45,862 nt of DNA from Chthoniobacter sp. (lineage in GTDB: Bacteria > Verrucomicrobiota > Verrucomicrobiia > Chthoniobacterales > Chthoniobacteraceae), in NCBI GenBank assembly GCA_021414005.1, contig JAIOPH010000021.1, forward strand, positions 1 through 45,862, written 5' to 3'. Within the stretch, counting starts at the first letter, position 1. Each line of letters opens with the position of its first letter. The position numbers were made by a program, and so were the translations under genes. Positions 30,842 to 39,390 of the stretch are shown piece after piece. The notes beneath the pieces were generated by a model. That model was not told the DNA's origin. It saw only the letters and a program-made list of their open reading frames with translations, and ran no database searches.

Positions 30842-31804
30842 TTACTTGCCGCCGCCAAAGAGGGCCTTGCCCCATTTCACCCCGGTCTCCTGCATCTGGA
30901 GCTGCTGTTTTTGCGAAGCCTCAAAAGTGGTCATCTGGTCAGGCGTGAGAATGGTGTGGGCGCGGGCGAGAACCCGTTGCTGGAGTTCGCGCTGGGCCTG
31001 AATCGATTGCTCCAGCGCCGCGCCATCCTGGAGCGCGGACATGGCGGCGAGGGGATTCTTGCCGCCGGCTTCGAGCGGGCTGGCGGGGACTTTCATACGC
31101 TCTTCTTTCATGATCTGGAGAAGGCTGGTGCTCTGCTTGTCGTCGAGCGCCTGGCCGGCGCGCTCGAAACTCCGCTCGTACTGGCGCATCGCCATGCGGT
31201 CGCCGGTGGTGCGCTCGTATTCGTTGAGTTGGGCGGCTTTTTCCGGGCCGAGCAGGGCCTTGATTTTGGCGTCGTAGTCCGCGAGCTCAGTCGTTTTCGC
31301 CGCGTCAGGCGTGCCGCCGGAGGCGCTGCTCAGCGCCAGGTCGCTGGCCGCGTTCTGGCGGGCCGTGAGCAGTTCCAGCAGCTTGTCCGATTGCTCGGTG
31401 GAAAGGCCCAGTTCTTTCGCGAGATCGCCATACATCATGCGCGTGCCGGCAGCCTGCTGCGTACGCATAAGTTTTTTCATTTCGGGGTCAGCGAGCAGCT
31501 TCGCGATCCCGCCGAGCAAACCGCCTTTTCCGCTCTTTTCGCCTTCCTCCCTGGCCGCGGCGTCGGCGGGCGCGGCGTCCTTGTTGCCGGCAATCCGGGC
31601 GCGAAGTTGTTCGGATTCGGCGACCAGCGCGGCGTTGCGCTCGCGCAAGGTGGCGAGTTCGGTTTCGTCTTTGGGCTGGGACTCGACTGGCGCGGCGGAC
31701 TCAATTGGACTTTGCCGGAGGGCGCTGATGCGCAGTTCTTCGGCGACGAGAACGATACCGCCCGCGAGCAAGGCGACGATGAGGAGACGGAAGTTGGGAG
31801 GCAT
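30842..31804 (-). CDS. Envelope-anchored helical protein of unknown function
   Basis: 320 aa from the ATG at 31804. A single N-terminal hydrophobic segment (about 5-21, FRLLIVALLAGGIVLVA) acts as anchor or signal. A coiled coil follows (ELATLRERNAALVAESEQLR, about 48-70), then a low-complexity linker (APADAAAREEGEKSGKGG). A long all-helical domain reads MYGDLAKELGLSTEQSDKLL and KAQLNEY-like segments, ending in QKQQLQMQETGVKWGKALF. Helical periplasmic proteins of this look are frequent in Verrucomicrobiota. It lies 16 bp upstream of eda and may be co-transcribed. It is divergent from 31922. Confidence 0.75.
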   Translation of the reverse strand: MPPNFRLLIVALLAGGIVLVAEELRISALRQSPIESAAPVESQPKDETELATLRERNAALVAESEQLRARIAGNKDAAPADAAAREEGEKSGKGGLLGGIAKLLADPEMKKLMRTQQAAGTRMMYGDLAKELGLSTEQSDKLLELLTARQNAASDLALSSASGGTPDAAKTTELADYDAKIKALLGPEKAAQLNEYERTTGDRMAMRQYERSFERAGQALDDKQSTSLLQIMKEERMKVPASPLEAGGKNPLAAMSALQDGAALEQSIQAQRELQQRVLARAHTILTPDQMTTFEASQKQQLQMQETGVKWGKALFGGGK

Positions 31805-31921
31805 ACGATTTTGGGTGCGAAAGTTTCCGCGCTGAGGCAGGCGGCGCAAGGAGGGAATCAGAGTCGCTTCGGCCTTTTCCGCTCGGCATGAGCGCAGCGG
31901 AGGTTTTCAAAAGGTCTCGCT

Positions 31922-32476
31922 ATGTCCGTGCCATTCATCCTCTTCATCGTCTGTCTCGGGTTCGCCCGGGCAGCAGCGGTGGCGGGGGATACCGCGCGGG
32001 AATTGACCGCGGATCACCTCAAAGTGCACCCGCGGGTTTTGGAAAAGGCCTGGCCGCATTTGGATTCGCCGGACCCCGCCGTGCGGGAAGCCGCCCGGCG
32101 GACGATCGAGGCGCAACCGTTCGACTCATGGAAACAGCGGGCGCTCGGCGAGACCCACACGCAGGCGGCGCTCGAGGCGCTGCTCGCGCTCGCGCGGGCC
32201 TGTCCGCCCGCGCAGGCAGAAGATCTCCGCCCACATATTTGCGAAGGGATCAGCACGCTCCACCTCGAAGAAATGAGCGTGGCCCAGCGCCTCGCCGCCG
32301 TGCGGCTGACGCGACTCGCCTGCACCCGCCTCGGTCCACCCAGCGCCGACGAGCGCGCGCAAATGACCGATCTGTGGACACATTTTCTCCCGCCAAGAAC
32401 CGTCCCTGGCACCAAACCACCGCTCCTCGAACGCGAAATCCGGGAGCTGCTGAACTTTTTGTCCGCACAGAAATAA
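31922..32476 (+). CDS. Short secreted HEAT-like protein (fragment of a larger PVC family?)
   Basis: 184 aa with a signal peptide (MSVPFILFIVCLGFARAAA). The mature part has helix pairs of HEAT type: HLDSPDPAVREAARRTIEAQ, then SWKQRALGETHTQAALEALLA and LARAC. This is the style of the HEAT segment in very large verrucomicrobial and planctomycete cytochrome/haem-binding proteins (blocks like VRxAARxALExxPxxxWxxRALxE). Those proteins run to about 1000 residues, so this may be a surviving fragment that acquired a signal peptide, or a small relative. It ends 40 bp before the next gene. Confidence 0.65.
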   Translation: MSVPFILFIVCLGFARAAAVAGDTARELTADHLKVHPRVLEKAWPHLDSPDPAVREAARRTIEAQPFDSWKQRALGETHTQAALEALLALARACPPAQAEDLRPHICEGISTLHLEEMSVAQRLAAVRLTRLACTRLGPPSADERAQMTDLWTHFLPPRTVPGTKPPLLEREIRELLNFLSAQK

Positions 32477-32516
32477 ATGCTTTCACGCAGTTGCGCGCAG
32501 GTGTAGGCAGAAGCCT

Positions 32517-32891
32517 ATGAAGACCGCTCACCTCTTTGCCGCGCTCGCCTGCACGAGTATCCTCGTCAGCCAATCAACAGCTTCCGCCGCGTGTCCAAAC
32601 TGCCCTCGTTCAAGCATCTCGGGCGGCGGCACTACCATGACGATGATGCCTAAGGGCAAAAAAATTGATGCCGGGGTGAAAACTTCGATCGCGAGCGTGG
32701 CCGGAAACGCGGTGACCATCAGCAAAGACCAGACGACGGCGACCTACCTAACCGACAGCAACACCCGGATTTTCATCAACGGAAATGCCGCGAGCGTGGA
32801 GCGGCTGGCGAAAGGGATGCGTGTGGTGGTAGAAACGAGTTCGCTGAAACCCAAGCTCGCTCGCGCCATCACGGCGACCAGCGGGAGCTAG
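32517..32891 (+). CDS. Secreted DUF5666-like small beta protein
   Basis: 124 aa with a signal peptide to about residue 24 (MKTAHLFAALACTSILVSQS, ending ASA). A Cys pair (ACPNCP, 25-30) is followed by a Gly/Met/Thr-rich stretch. The domain itself reads VKTSIASVAGNAVTISKDQT, DSNTRIFINGNAASVERL and KGMRVVVET. That matches DUF5666-type OB folds, in which a trailing loop mentions the same nTxI and Gmxv motifs. These proteins are periplasmic with unknown ligands. It stands alone between the HEAT-like gene and dgt. Confidence 0.7.
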   Translation: MKTAHLFAALACTSILVSQSTASAACPNCPRSSISGGGTTMTMMPKGKKIDAGVKTSIASVAGNAVTISKDQTTATYLTDSNTRIFINGNAASVERLAKGMRVVVETSSLKPKLARAITATSGS

Positions 32892-32996
32892 TCTTTTAGG
32901 CGGGCCGCGCGATCGGCGGCGTGGCAGGATATGGATGGACTTTGAGTGATTCCACGCTCGTCTTGCGCCGGGCTTTCGCGGACTAAGGGCGCAGCC

Positions 32997-34376
32997 ATGA
33001 GCATGAACTGGAACCAACTCCTGTGCGCCTCGCGCCTCGGTAAAGACGGGCCGCCGCGTCCGCACGATCCCGCGCGCTCGGAGTTCTGTCGCGACTCGGA
33101 CCGGCTCACTTTCACCACGGCGTTCCGGCGGCTGCAGGACAAGACGCAGGTTTTTCCGTTGGCGGACAACGACTACGTGCGGACGCGCCTCACGCACTCG
33201 CTGGAAGTCGCCAGCGTGGGCCGCTCGCTCGGCGCGCGGATCGGCGCGGTGGTGGCGCAACGCCACGGGCTGGCGCAACACGGTTCGGAGTTCGGCGAGA
33301 TCGTGGCGGCGGCGGCGCTGGCGCATGATCTGGGCAATCCGCCTTTTGGGCATTCCGGCGAGGACGCGATCCGCCATTGGTTCACCACTTCGCCCATCGC
33401 GGCGCGAGCGAGCGTGGGACTCACGGCGGCGCAGCGCGAGGACATAGCCCGCTACGAGGGCAATGCGCAGGGTTTTCGGCTGATCACGCGGCTGCAAATG
33501 CCGGACAATCCCGGTGGCCTGCAGCTCACTCATGCCACGCTCGGCGCGTTCACGAAATACCCGCGCGAGTCCCTCGTCCCCGACGGCGTGCATCGCGGCG
33601 CCAGCGCGAAAAAATTCGGCTTCTGCCAAAGCGAGCGCGCCCTTTTTGCCAGCGTGGCGGAGCACTGCGGACTGCTGCGCCGCACGCCCGACGCCGCTTG
33701 GTGGGCGCGGCATCCGCTGGCCTTCCTCGTGGAGGCGGCGGACGACATCTGCTACCGGCTCGTGGATTTCGAGGACGGGTTTCGCATTGGTGAACTCGAA
33801 TACCACGAGGTGCGCGACGCCTTTCTCGCGCTCATGCCGGACGACCGGCGGCCCACGCGCCTGCACGAGGCGCACACCGACGGAAGACGTGTGCAAATTC
33901 TCCGCGCCATGGCCATCGGCTGCGCGCTCGATGAAGTGACGGACGTGTTTCTCGAAAACGAAGCGGCGATTCTCGCGGGCACGTTCGACACGCCGCTGAT
34001 CGACGCCGGCCCGAGTCGGCGAACCTGGCAGGCGATCTCGGAAAAATCCCGCGCCACCATTTACGCCACCGAACGCGGCGTCGGCATCGAGGCGGCGGGC
34101 TTCGAGGTCCTCGGCGAGTTGCTGAATCTTTTCGCCTCGGCCATCGCCGAGCCCGAGCACGGCCGCAGCCGGCGAATTCTGCGGATGCTGCCCGACGAAA
34201 ATCTCGGCCGCGCGCGCAAGCCCTTCGCCGATCCGTACGAGCAGTTGCTCCGGCTGTGCGATTTCGTTTCCGGGATGACCGACAGCTACGCGGTCAGCCT
34301 CTACCGGCAATTCACCGCCGCGTCGCTGCCGCGGACGCGCATCGAGCGGTTCGGCTACGGTTCGGGCGGCGCGTAG
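32997..34376 (+). CDS. dgt: Deoxyguanosinetriphosphate triphosphohydrolase (dGTPase)
   Basis: 459 aa from ATG 32997. The enzyme hydrolyses dGTP to deoxyguanosine and triphosphate and limits dNTP pools. HD-superfamily markers are RLTFTTAFRRLQDKTQVFPL, the first metal His in THSLEVASVGRSL, the HD pair in AAALAHDLGNPPFGHSGEDA, and the later Asp in EAADDICYRLVDFEDG. EGNAQGFRLITRLQ is the family substrate block. The length is usual for the long dGTPase form. The start follows a TAAG-type spacer without an evident SD. Confidence 0.95.
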   Translation: MSMNWNQLLCASRLGKDGPPRPHDPARSEFCRDSDRLTFTTAFRRLQDKTQVFPLADNDYVRTRLTHSLEVASVGRSLGARIGAVVAQRHGLAQHGSEFGEIVAAAALAHDLGNPPFGHSGEDAIRHWFTTSPIAARASVGLTAAQREDIARYEGNAQGFRLITRLQMPDNPGGLQLTHATLGAFTKYPRESLVPDGVHRGASAKKFGFCQSERALFASVAEHCGLLRRTPDAAWWARHPLAFLVEAADDICYRLVDFEDGFRIGELEYHEVRDAFLALMPDDRRPTRLHEAHTDGRRVQILRAMAIGCALDEVTDVFLENEAAILAGTFDTPLIDAGPSRRTWQAISEKSRATIYATERGVGIEAAGFEVLGELLNLFASAIAEPEHGRSRRILRMLPDENLGRARKPFADPYEQLLRLCDFVSGMTDSYAVSLYRQFTAASLPRTRIERFGYGSGGA

Positions 34377-34445
34377 TTTGCGGGGCGGTTTTTGTCCGGC
34401 GGGGCGGGCATGCTTCCTGCATTTGAGGTGGAAAATTCACACCTT

Positions 34446-35096
34446 ATGAAATCCACCTTCCTCCTGCTCGCCACCGCCGTCACCCTTTCGGGCTGCGCGG
34501 GCGTGAAAGTCGCCAAGACCGACATCGCCACCGGCGCGACCAACCCGAAAGCCATTTATATCCGTTCCTTTGCCGACGAAGCCGAAGTCCGCGGCCACCA
34601 CAGCAATGCCGGCGAAACAGCCATCCGCCATTCTCTCGCGCCGGCGGAATTTTCCAAAGCGCTCAAGGAAGAACTGGAGAAAATGGCTCCCGCCCGCGTG
34701 CTCGCCGCCGACGAAACGCCAACTGTCGGCTGGCTTGTGGAGAGCAATCTCGAAGTCCTCGATGCGGGCTCGCCGTTCTGGCGCGCGGTCAATGGCCCGC
34801 TCGGGCCCGGCTTCGGCTCCTCCAAAGTGCGGATCCATGTCCGCGTGACGGACGCCCTGGCGCACCGCCGCAGCGTGGATGACAAGGACTCGAGCAAGGG
34901 TGCCGCTGGCAACGTGCTCTACGAATTTGACCTCGAAGGGGGCAGCCGCGGACAAGGCGGCTCCGGCTCCACTTACGCGCCCGGCCTCGGCTACGCCGCG
35001 CCCTTCGATTACAAAAACGCCGCCGAGCGCGTGTATATGGCGCTGAGCGTCGATCGCGACCGGACCGGCATGCGGACGACGAGTTCGATTCGTTAA
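34446..35096 (+). CDS. DUF4410-type lipoprotein
   Basis: 216 aa. A lipoprotein signal with lipobox LSGC (Cys17; MKSTFLLLATAVTLSGC) is followed by AKTDIATGATNPKAIYIRSF. The domain contains EFSKALKEELEKMAPARVL and TVGWLVESNLEVLDAGSPF and ends with GRGSRG-like low-complexity sequence (SRGQGGSGSTYAPG) before YKNAAERVYMALS. The order fits DUF4410 outer-membrane lipoproteins (extended strands that mimic the N-terminal domain of TolB). The function is unknown. A large hairpin lies just after the stop. Confidence 0.75.
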   Translation: MKSTFLLLATAVTLSGCAGVKVAKTDIATGATNPKAIYIRSFADEAEVRGHHSNAGETAIRHSLAPAEFSKALKEELEKMAPARVLAADETPTVGWLVESNLEVLDAGSPFWRAVNGPLGPGFGSSKVRIHVRVTDALAHRRSVDDKDSSKGAAGNVLYEFDLEGGSRGQGGSGSTYAPGLGYAAPFDYKNAAERVYMALSVDRDRTGMRTTSSIR

Positions 35097-35121
35097 AGGA
35101 TTTCAGTCGTTGGTGGTTCCG

Positions 35122-35196
35122 GGAGGGCGGGATTCCGCCGGGCCTTGGCGAACAGTGATTCGCCGCCCGGTCGAAGCCCGCCCTTCCGTGTTTTTC
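35122..35196 (+). terminator. Long nested hairpin, terminator or REP-like element
   Basis: The outer stem is GGAGGGCGGG with CCCGCCCTTCC, the middle arm CCGGGC with GCCCGG, and the tip GGCGAA-CAGTGA-TTCGCC. GTGTTTTT follows. It lies 26 bp after the DUF4410 gene. The three-level palindrome is larger than a plain terminator and could be a REP-type repeat. Confidence 0.6.
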
Positions 35197-35308
35197 CGGG
35201 AAGTTGGATACATCGGGCAGCGTCGAAAATCTTGCATCACGCCGATTTTCACCTAAGACACCACGCGCGCGCTGGTCATCGCCGCGCCCCCTTTTACTAA
35301 CACCAACT

Positions 35309-36085
35309 ATGAAACTGCTCCCTACCCTTCTCGCCATCAGCGCCCTCTCCTGCACCGCCGTTCAGGCTGTGGATACCACGGAGATCCTCAACGGCCCGAC
35401 CGACGAACAGCCCACGAGCGCCGCGCCGGTCGCCAAAGGCAAACCCATCTTCAACGGCAAAGACCTCACCGGCTGGAAAGGCGTGGAAGGTTTCTGGAGC
35501 GTGCAGGACGGCGCGATCACCGGCCGCACCACCAAGGAAAACGCCGTCAAGGAAAACACCTTTCTCATCTGGGACGGCGAAGTCGGCGACTTCGAACTGA
35601 CGTGCAAATACAAGATCACCGACGACAAGGGCAACCCCGGCGGGAACGGCAACTCCGGCATCCAATACCGCAGCAAAGTCGTGAAGCCCGAGTACTCCGT
35701 GGTCGCCGGCTATCAGGCCGATTTCGAGTCCGGCAAGAGCTACAGCGGCATTCTCTACGAGGAAAAAGGCCGCGGCATCCTCGCCAAGCGCGGCGAAATG
35801 GTCGTCATTCATCAGGGGGATGCGCCGAACAAGCCGAAGATCGAGAAAACCGGTTCTGTGGGCCGCACCGAAGAACTTCAAGCCGCGATCAAGGATGGCG
35901 ACTGGAACGAGTATCGCATCGTCGCCAAAGGCAACCAGTTGAAGCACTTCATCAATGGACGCCAGATGGTCAGCGTCACCGACGAAACAGCCGAGGGCGC
36001 GAAAAAGGGAGTCCTCGCTTTCCAACTCCACGGCGGGACACAAATGACGGTCCAGTTCAAGGACGTGCTGCTCAAGACGGAGTAA
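35309..36085 (+). CDS. Secreted DUF1080 (3-keto-disaccharide hydrolase) protein
   Basis: 258 aa from ATG 35309 with a signal peptide (MKLLPTLLAISALSCTAVQA). Residues 44-258 form one DUF1080 module: IFNGKDLTGWKGVEGFWSV opens it, then NTFLIWDGEVGDFELTCKYK, NSGIQYRSKVVKPEYSVVAG and the closing KKGVLAFQLHGGTQMTVQFK. The family adopts a concanavalin-like jelly roll and includes enzymes cleaving 3-keto glycosides. It is greatly expanded in planctomycetes and Verrucomicrobiota. The substrate is unknown. No oxidoreductase partner is next to it. Confidence 0.9.
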   Translation: MKLLPTLLAISALSCTAVQAVDTTEILNGPTDEQPTSAAPVAKGKPIFNGKDLTGWKGVEGFWSVQDGAITGRTTKENAVKENTFLIWDGEVGDFELTCKYKITDDKGNPGGNGNSGIQYRSKVVKPEYSVVAGYQADFESGKSYSGILYEEKGRGILAKRGEMVVIHQGDAPNKPKIEKTGSVGRTEELQAAIKDGDWNEYRIVAKGNQLKHFINGRQMVSVTDETAEGAKKGVLAFQLHGGTQMTVQFKDVLLKTE

Positions 36086-36125
36086 ATCCCGCAGGCGGTC
36101 CATCATGCGTGTCGCCATCTAAAGT

Positions 36126-36395
36126 ATGGCCTGGATCACGCCAAAAGAGCGGATTCAGGATGCGCTCGCCGCCCGTTACCCGCACGGCGAATTAAAAGCC
36201 CTGTTGCTGCGCCTGCGCGATGAAGGCCACTCGGCGGACGCGCTGCGCGACCTGCTCGATGAATTCATCCGCCGCGAAGTCCTCGCCCTGAGTGAGCGGG
36301 CCTACCTCGCGCTCCACGAAATGCGGAAGCGCGTCACCGGCAACTGCCCGCCCGAAAAGCGGATTTTTCCCGAAGGCGGTACGCCGGCAGGGTAA
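36126..36395 (+). CDS. Hypothetical helical protein
   Basis: 89 aa, ATG start, no signal peptide. Mostly helical and charged, with HGELKALLLRLRDEGHSADA and LRDLLDEFIRREVLALSERA, then a Gly/Pro-rich tail (CPPEKRIFPEGGTPAG). No domain is recognised. It lies 40 bp after the DUF1080 gene and ends 13 bp from the convergent ligase gene. Its amino-acid use and fit between neighbours support a real gene, but there is no other evidence. Confidence 0.55.
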   Translation: MAWITPKERIQDALAARYPHGELKALLLRLRDEGHSADALRDLLDEFIRREVLALSERAYLALHEMRKRVTGNCPPEKRIFPEGGTPAG

Positions 36396-36407
36396 GCGGC
36401 AACGCGC

Positions 36408-37295
36408 TCACTCCCGCCGCACCCGGAGGAAGGACGGGAACCGGGGCAGGCCGTTCTTCGTAACGCCGCGGAAGCGATACGTGATGACCGTGCCAACCGG
36501 TGGCGGCGTGGCGCGCAGCGCATCCGACAAGCCGGAGCCGATGGAAAACTCGATTCCGTCCGCCGTCCGCACGCGAAGTGAGCCGAGCTGATCGGCGTAT
36601 TTCCCCTTTCCGGGAAGATGCGCGATGACCGTGGCTTCCGCGTCGTCCTGCGGTTTCACCTTCAGCAAAGTCGGCGATCGTCGGGGATCGTAGGCCGACT
36701 CTGGCTGGCGCAGCATCAGCCCCTCGCCGCCGAGCGCGACCACGCGATCCCGCTCGGCGATGAGATGCGCCGTGCCTTTGCAGAGATACTGCACGACCGG
36801 TTTCGCAAACTGATTTTCCTTCGGCAGAGTCTCCAGCACGAACTTCGTCCGCTGCTCGAATGTGCCCTCCGCCTTGGGTGCATCGAAAACCATGAAGTGC
36901 ATCTTTTTCCACCGGTCATCCGGCGTCTGCGCGAGCACCGTGCTGAGCGTTTCCTCAAATTGGCCGCGGCCCATCCACAACTCGCCGTCGAGCGCGATAT
37001 CCTTGGGCAGTTCCGCGAGAAAATAGTCCGGTGCCTGAATCGGTGTCCCCTTGCGACTCCACAACTTCCGCCCATCCCAGTAGCCACGCAGCCCGTCATA
37101 CTTTTCGCTGATCCACCACCCGGTGGGATCGATCGACGGATTCCATACATTGGCTAGCAGCAGCGCCGGCCCGCCCGCGTCCGCGGTTGGTGTCTTGGGT
37201 GAAACCTCCGCGCCTTGCACCGGGAAAAAGGCGCACGAAAAAATAAGCGCGAGCAGTCTCGTCAACATGACGCGCAACCGCAGTTTGGTCCTCAT
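36408..37295 (-). CDS. Periplasmic ATP-dependent DNA ligase, Lig E type
   Basis: 295 aa from ATG 37295, giving a signal peptide (basic MRTKLRLRVM, then a hydrophobic core, cleavage after VQGA near 29). This is a minimal ligase. The nucleotidyltransferase domain carries motif I SEKYDGLRGYWDG with the adenylated K65, ALDGELWMGRG (motif III region), GGEGLMLR (motif IV) and LLKVKPQDDAEATV (motif V). A small OB domain (KGKYADQLGSLRVRTADGIEF onward) ends in YRFRGVTKNGLPRFPSFLR. Lig E enzymes of proteobacteria have the same secretion signal and are thought to act on extracellular DNA or uptake. An alternative start is 37268. Confidence 0.9.
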   Translation of the reverse strand: MRTKLRLRVMLTRLLALIFSCAFFPVQGAEVSPKTPTADAGGPALLLANVWNPSIDPTGWWISEKYDGLRGYWDGRKLWSRKGTPIQAPDYFLAELPKDIALDGELWMGRGQFEETLSTVLAQTPDDRWKKMHFMVFDAPKAEGTFEQRTKFVLETLPKENQFAKPVVQYLCKGTAHLIAERDRVVALGGEGLMLRQPESAYDPRRSPTLLKVKPQDDAEATVIAHLPGKGKYADQLGSLRVRTADGIEFSIGSGLSDALRATPPPVGTVITYRFRGVTKNGLPRFPSFLRVRRE

Positions 37296-37343
37296 GGCGC
37301 GACCCTCGCGAGAGTCGGGCTGGAATGTCAACGCCGTAGAGCG

Positions 37344-38630
37344 CTACACCGGCCAGGAGCCTTCGGCTTTCAGCAGGTCGTCCACGGTCTCGCGGCGCGA
37401 GATCATCTCGACGACGCCGCTTTCCTCCAGCCAGAGCTGCGGGGCGCGGCCGATGGAGTTGTAGTTGCTGGACATGGCGTAGCCGTAGGCACCCGCGTCG
37501 CGGAGCGTGAGCAGGTCCCCGGCGACGGGGCGCGGGAGCTGGCGCGGCGCGAGGAGTTCGTGGTCGTCGCGGGTGAAGATGTCGCCGCTTTCGCACAGCG
37601 GGCCGGCGATGACGATGGGCTCGCGGGCCATGTTGGGGTCTTCGTCGTCGCGGCCCACGATGTCGATGGCGTGGTAGCTGCCGTACATGGCGGGGCGGAC
37701 TAGATCGACGAAGCCGGCGTCCACCATTGCGAAGGTCGCGCCGCTGCCTTTTTCGTTGGTGCGCGTTTGTTTCACATCGGTCACGCGCGTGACCAGCGTG
37801 CAGCCGGGCGCGACGTAGTAGCGGCCCGGCTCGATCTCCACGCGCAAATCGCGCCGCGCCGCCGCGCACAGCCGCCGGTGGCAGGTGTCGAAGAGTTCAT
37901 GCAGCGGCTCCATCGGGACCTGCGCGCCGTGGTCGCGGTAGTTGTGCGGAATGCCGCCGCCGAGGCTGACGGCGGTAAGGTCGGGGAAATGCGGGAGCAG
38001 CGCAACGAAGTCGGCGGCGAGGCGGGTGAGGTTGTCGTGCAGTTCCTGAAACTGCGGGCCGCTGCCGATGTGCGCGTGGAGCATCGTGACCGCGAGGCCC
38101 GCGCGGGCGGCGGCGTCCTTGGTCGAAAGGAGATCGGCGTGCCAGATGCCGTGCTTCGAGCTGGGGCCGCCGGTGTCGCAGGCGTTGACGTGGCCGTGGC
38201 CGAAGCCGGGATTCACGCGCAGCGAAATGGGGCCGGTGTAGCCCGCGCGCGTGAGGTCGGCGATCTGGCCGGGCGAGCCGATGTTCGGGAGGACGCCGTG
38301 CTCGCGGATCACGTCGAGGGCGTTGTCGCGAAAAACGTCGGCGGTGAGCGCGATGGCGGGCGGGTGGTGGCCGCCGGAGAAACCAGCATGGAGCGCGCGG
38401 AGGACTTCGTTGCCGGAGACGGCGTCGATCCAGATTCCGGCGGCGAGCATCTCGCGGAGCACCTTGGTCGCGGGGCATGCTTTCATGGCGAAGCGCGCCT
38501 GGACGCCCTCCGAGTCGGTCAGAAATTGGATGTCGGCGATGCGCTGGCGGATTACACGGGCGTCGTAGAGCCAGAAGGGCGTGCCGACTTTTTCGGCGAG
38601 CGAGCGGAGCAGGGCGGGCGGATGGTGCAT
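37344..38630 (-). CDS. lysA: Diaminopimelate decarboxylase
   Basis: 428 aa. A PLP enzyme making L-lysine from meso-diaminopimelate, belonging to fold type III with an alanine-racemase-like barrel. The Schiff-base lysine is K50 in RFAMKACP. VSLGGGIPHNY is the phosphate loop, EPGRYYVAPGC the substrate/PLP loop, and CESGDIF the partner-subunit cysteine motif. NPGFGHGHVNACDTGGPSSK and HAHIGSGPQF are standard. A carboxynorspermidine decarboxylase-like role is less likely given these motifs. Preceded at its 5' side by a small conserved gene on the same strand with a terminator between. Confidence 0.95.
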   Translation of the reverse strand: MHHPPALLRSLAEKVGTPFWLYDARVIRQRIADIQFLTDSEGVQARFAMKACPATKVLREMLAAGIWIDAVSGNEVLRALHAGFSGGHHPPAIALTADVFRDNALDVIREHGVLPNIGSPGQIADLTRAGYTGPISLRVNPGFGHGHVNACDTGGPSSKHGIWHADLLSTKDAAARAGLAVTMLHAHIGSGPQFQELHDNLTRLAADFVALLPHFPDLTAVSLGGGIPHNYRDHGAQVPMEPLHELFDTCHRRLCAAARRDLRVEIEPGRYYVAPGCTLVTRVTDVKQTRTNEKGSGATFAMVDAGFVDLVRPAMYGSYHAIDIVGRDDEDPNMAREPIVIAGPLCESGDIFTRDDHELLAPRQLPRPVAGDLLTLRDAGAYGYAMSSNYNSIGRAPQLWLEESGVVEMISRRETVDDLLKAEGSWPV

Positions 38631-38704
38631 GGCAAAGGGGCGGGATACTGGAGGGACCGGCGGCGGCGATCAAGCGGGCGGGCGAATTTTCCCGCCCCAG
38701 CGGA

Positions 38705-38740
38705 AAAGAAAAGGCGGTCCGGGAAAAATCCCGGACCGCC
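38705..38740 (-). terminator. Terminator between the 67-aa gene and lysA
   Basis: A perfect 11-bp stem GGCGGTCCGGG / CCCGGACCGCC with an AAAAAT loop. On the minus strand it is followed by TTTTCTTTTC, 26 bp after the stop of the 67-aa gene. Confidence 0.85.
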
Positions 38741-38765
38741 AAAGAGATGGTGTCGCGTGCGGCGG

Positions 38766-38969
38766 CTACTTCTTTTTCTTCAAAAGCGGCAGGCCGGTCT
38801 TGGTATTCTCGGAGACTTCGTAGCCTTCGGGCAGCGCATCAATCGCGCCTTCCTTGGCCTCGCCGCCGAAGTAGTAAAGCATGACTTTTTGCCCGCCCTT
38901 CAGCTCCTGAAGGCGCTGATGGAGGAAGTATTTCTTGCCGGATTTTTTGCTGAGGACGCTGAATGACAT
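38766..38969 (-). CDS. Small conserved basic protein
   Basis: 67 aa, ATG start: KSGKKYFLHQRLQELKGGQK and VMLYYFGGEAKEGAIDALPE, ending in a Lys-rich LKKKK. It is probably cytoplasmic. It looks like the small conserved proteins that sit near ribosomal genes in Verrucomicrobiota, and it follows rpmB on the same strand with a 49-bp gap. No domain is recognised. Its own terminator at 38705-38740 ends the rpmB unit. Confidence 0.7.
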   Translation of the reverse strand: MSFSVLSKKSGKKYFLHQRLQELKGGQKVMLYYFGGEAKEGAIDALPEGYEVSENTKTGLPLLKKKK

Positions 38970-39018
38970 GGGATTTGTTGCGAGGGGTTGGTGGTTGCTT
39001 GCGGTGAAAAGCCGGTGG

Positions 39019-39279
39019 CTAGATCACACCGGCCGACTTGAGAGTGGCATAGGCACCATTTTTCGTCACGGTCTTTAATGCCCGCATCGTGAGCTTCACG
39101 GTGACGAATTTTTTCAACTCCGTGACCCAGATGCGCCGCTTCTTGAGATTCGGCTCGAAGGTCCGCGTGACTGACTTGGTGACATGCTGACCGATGCCGC
39201 CCTTTTTCTTGGCGAGACCGCGGCGATGGATTTTGCTGCCTTTCGTCGGGCGGGCGTGAGTGATTTCGCAGGCTTTCAT
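39019..39279 (-). CDS. rpmB: Large ribosomal subunit protein bL28
   Basis: 86 aa from the ATG at 39279. The longer frame adds a spurious N-terminus. Highly basic. The N-terminus MKACEITHARPTKGSKI and KRRIWVTELKKFVTVKLTMR are the bL28 signature blocks. No zinc-binding cysteine pair is present (C4 stands alone), so it is the C-minus form. It is the first gene of a short unit with the 67-aa protein. 39280-39389 upstream holds nothing recognisable besides the promoter region. Confidence 0.95.
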   Translation of the reverse strand: MKACEITHARPTKGSKIHRRGLAKKKGGIGQHVTKSVTRTFEPNLKKRRIWVTELKKFVTVKLTMRALKTVTKNGAYATLKSAGVI

Positions 39280-39390
39280 AAGAGATTTTTCGATTGGGGC
39301 GGGGACAATGGGTGCGAGCCCCGGAGCGGTCAAGGGAAAATTCCGGCGCTTCAGGGGCATGGACTCGGCCGCGAATCGCTCCGTCAAGGC

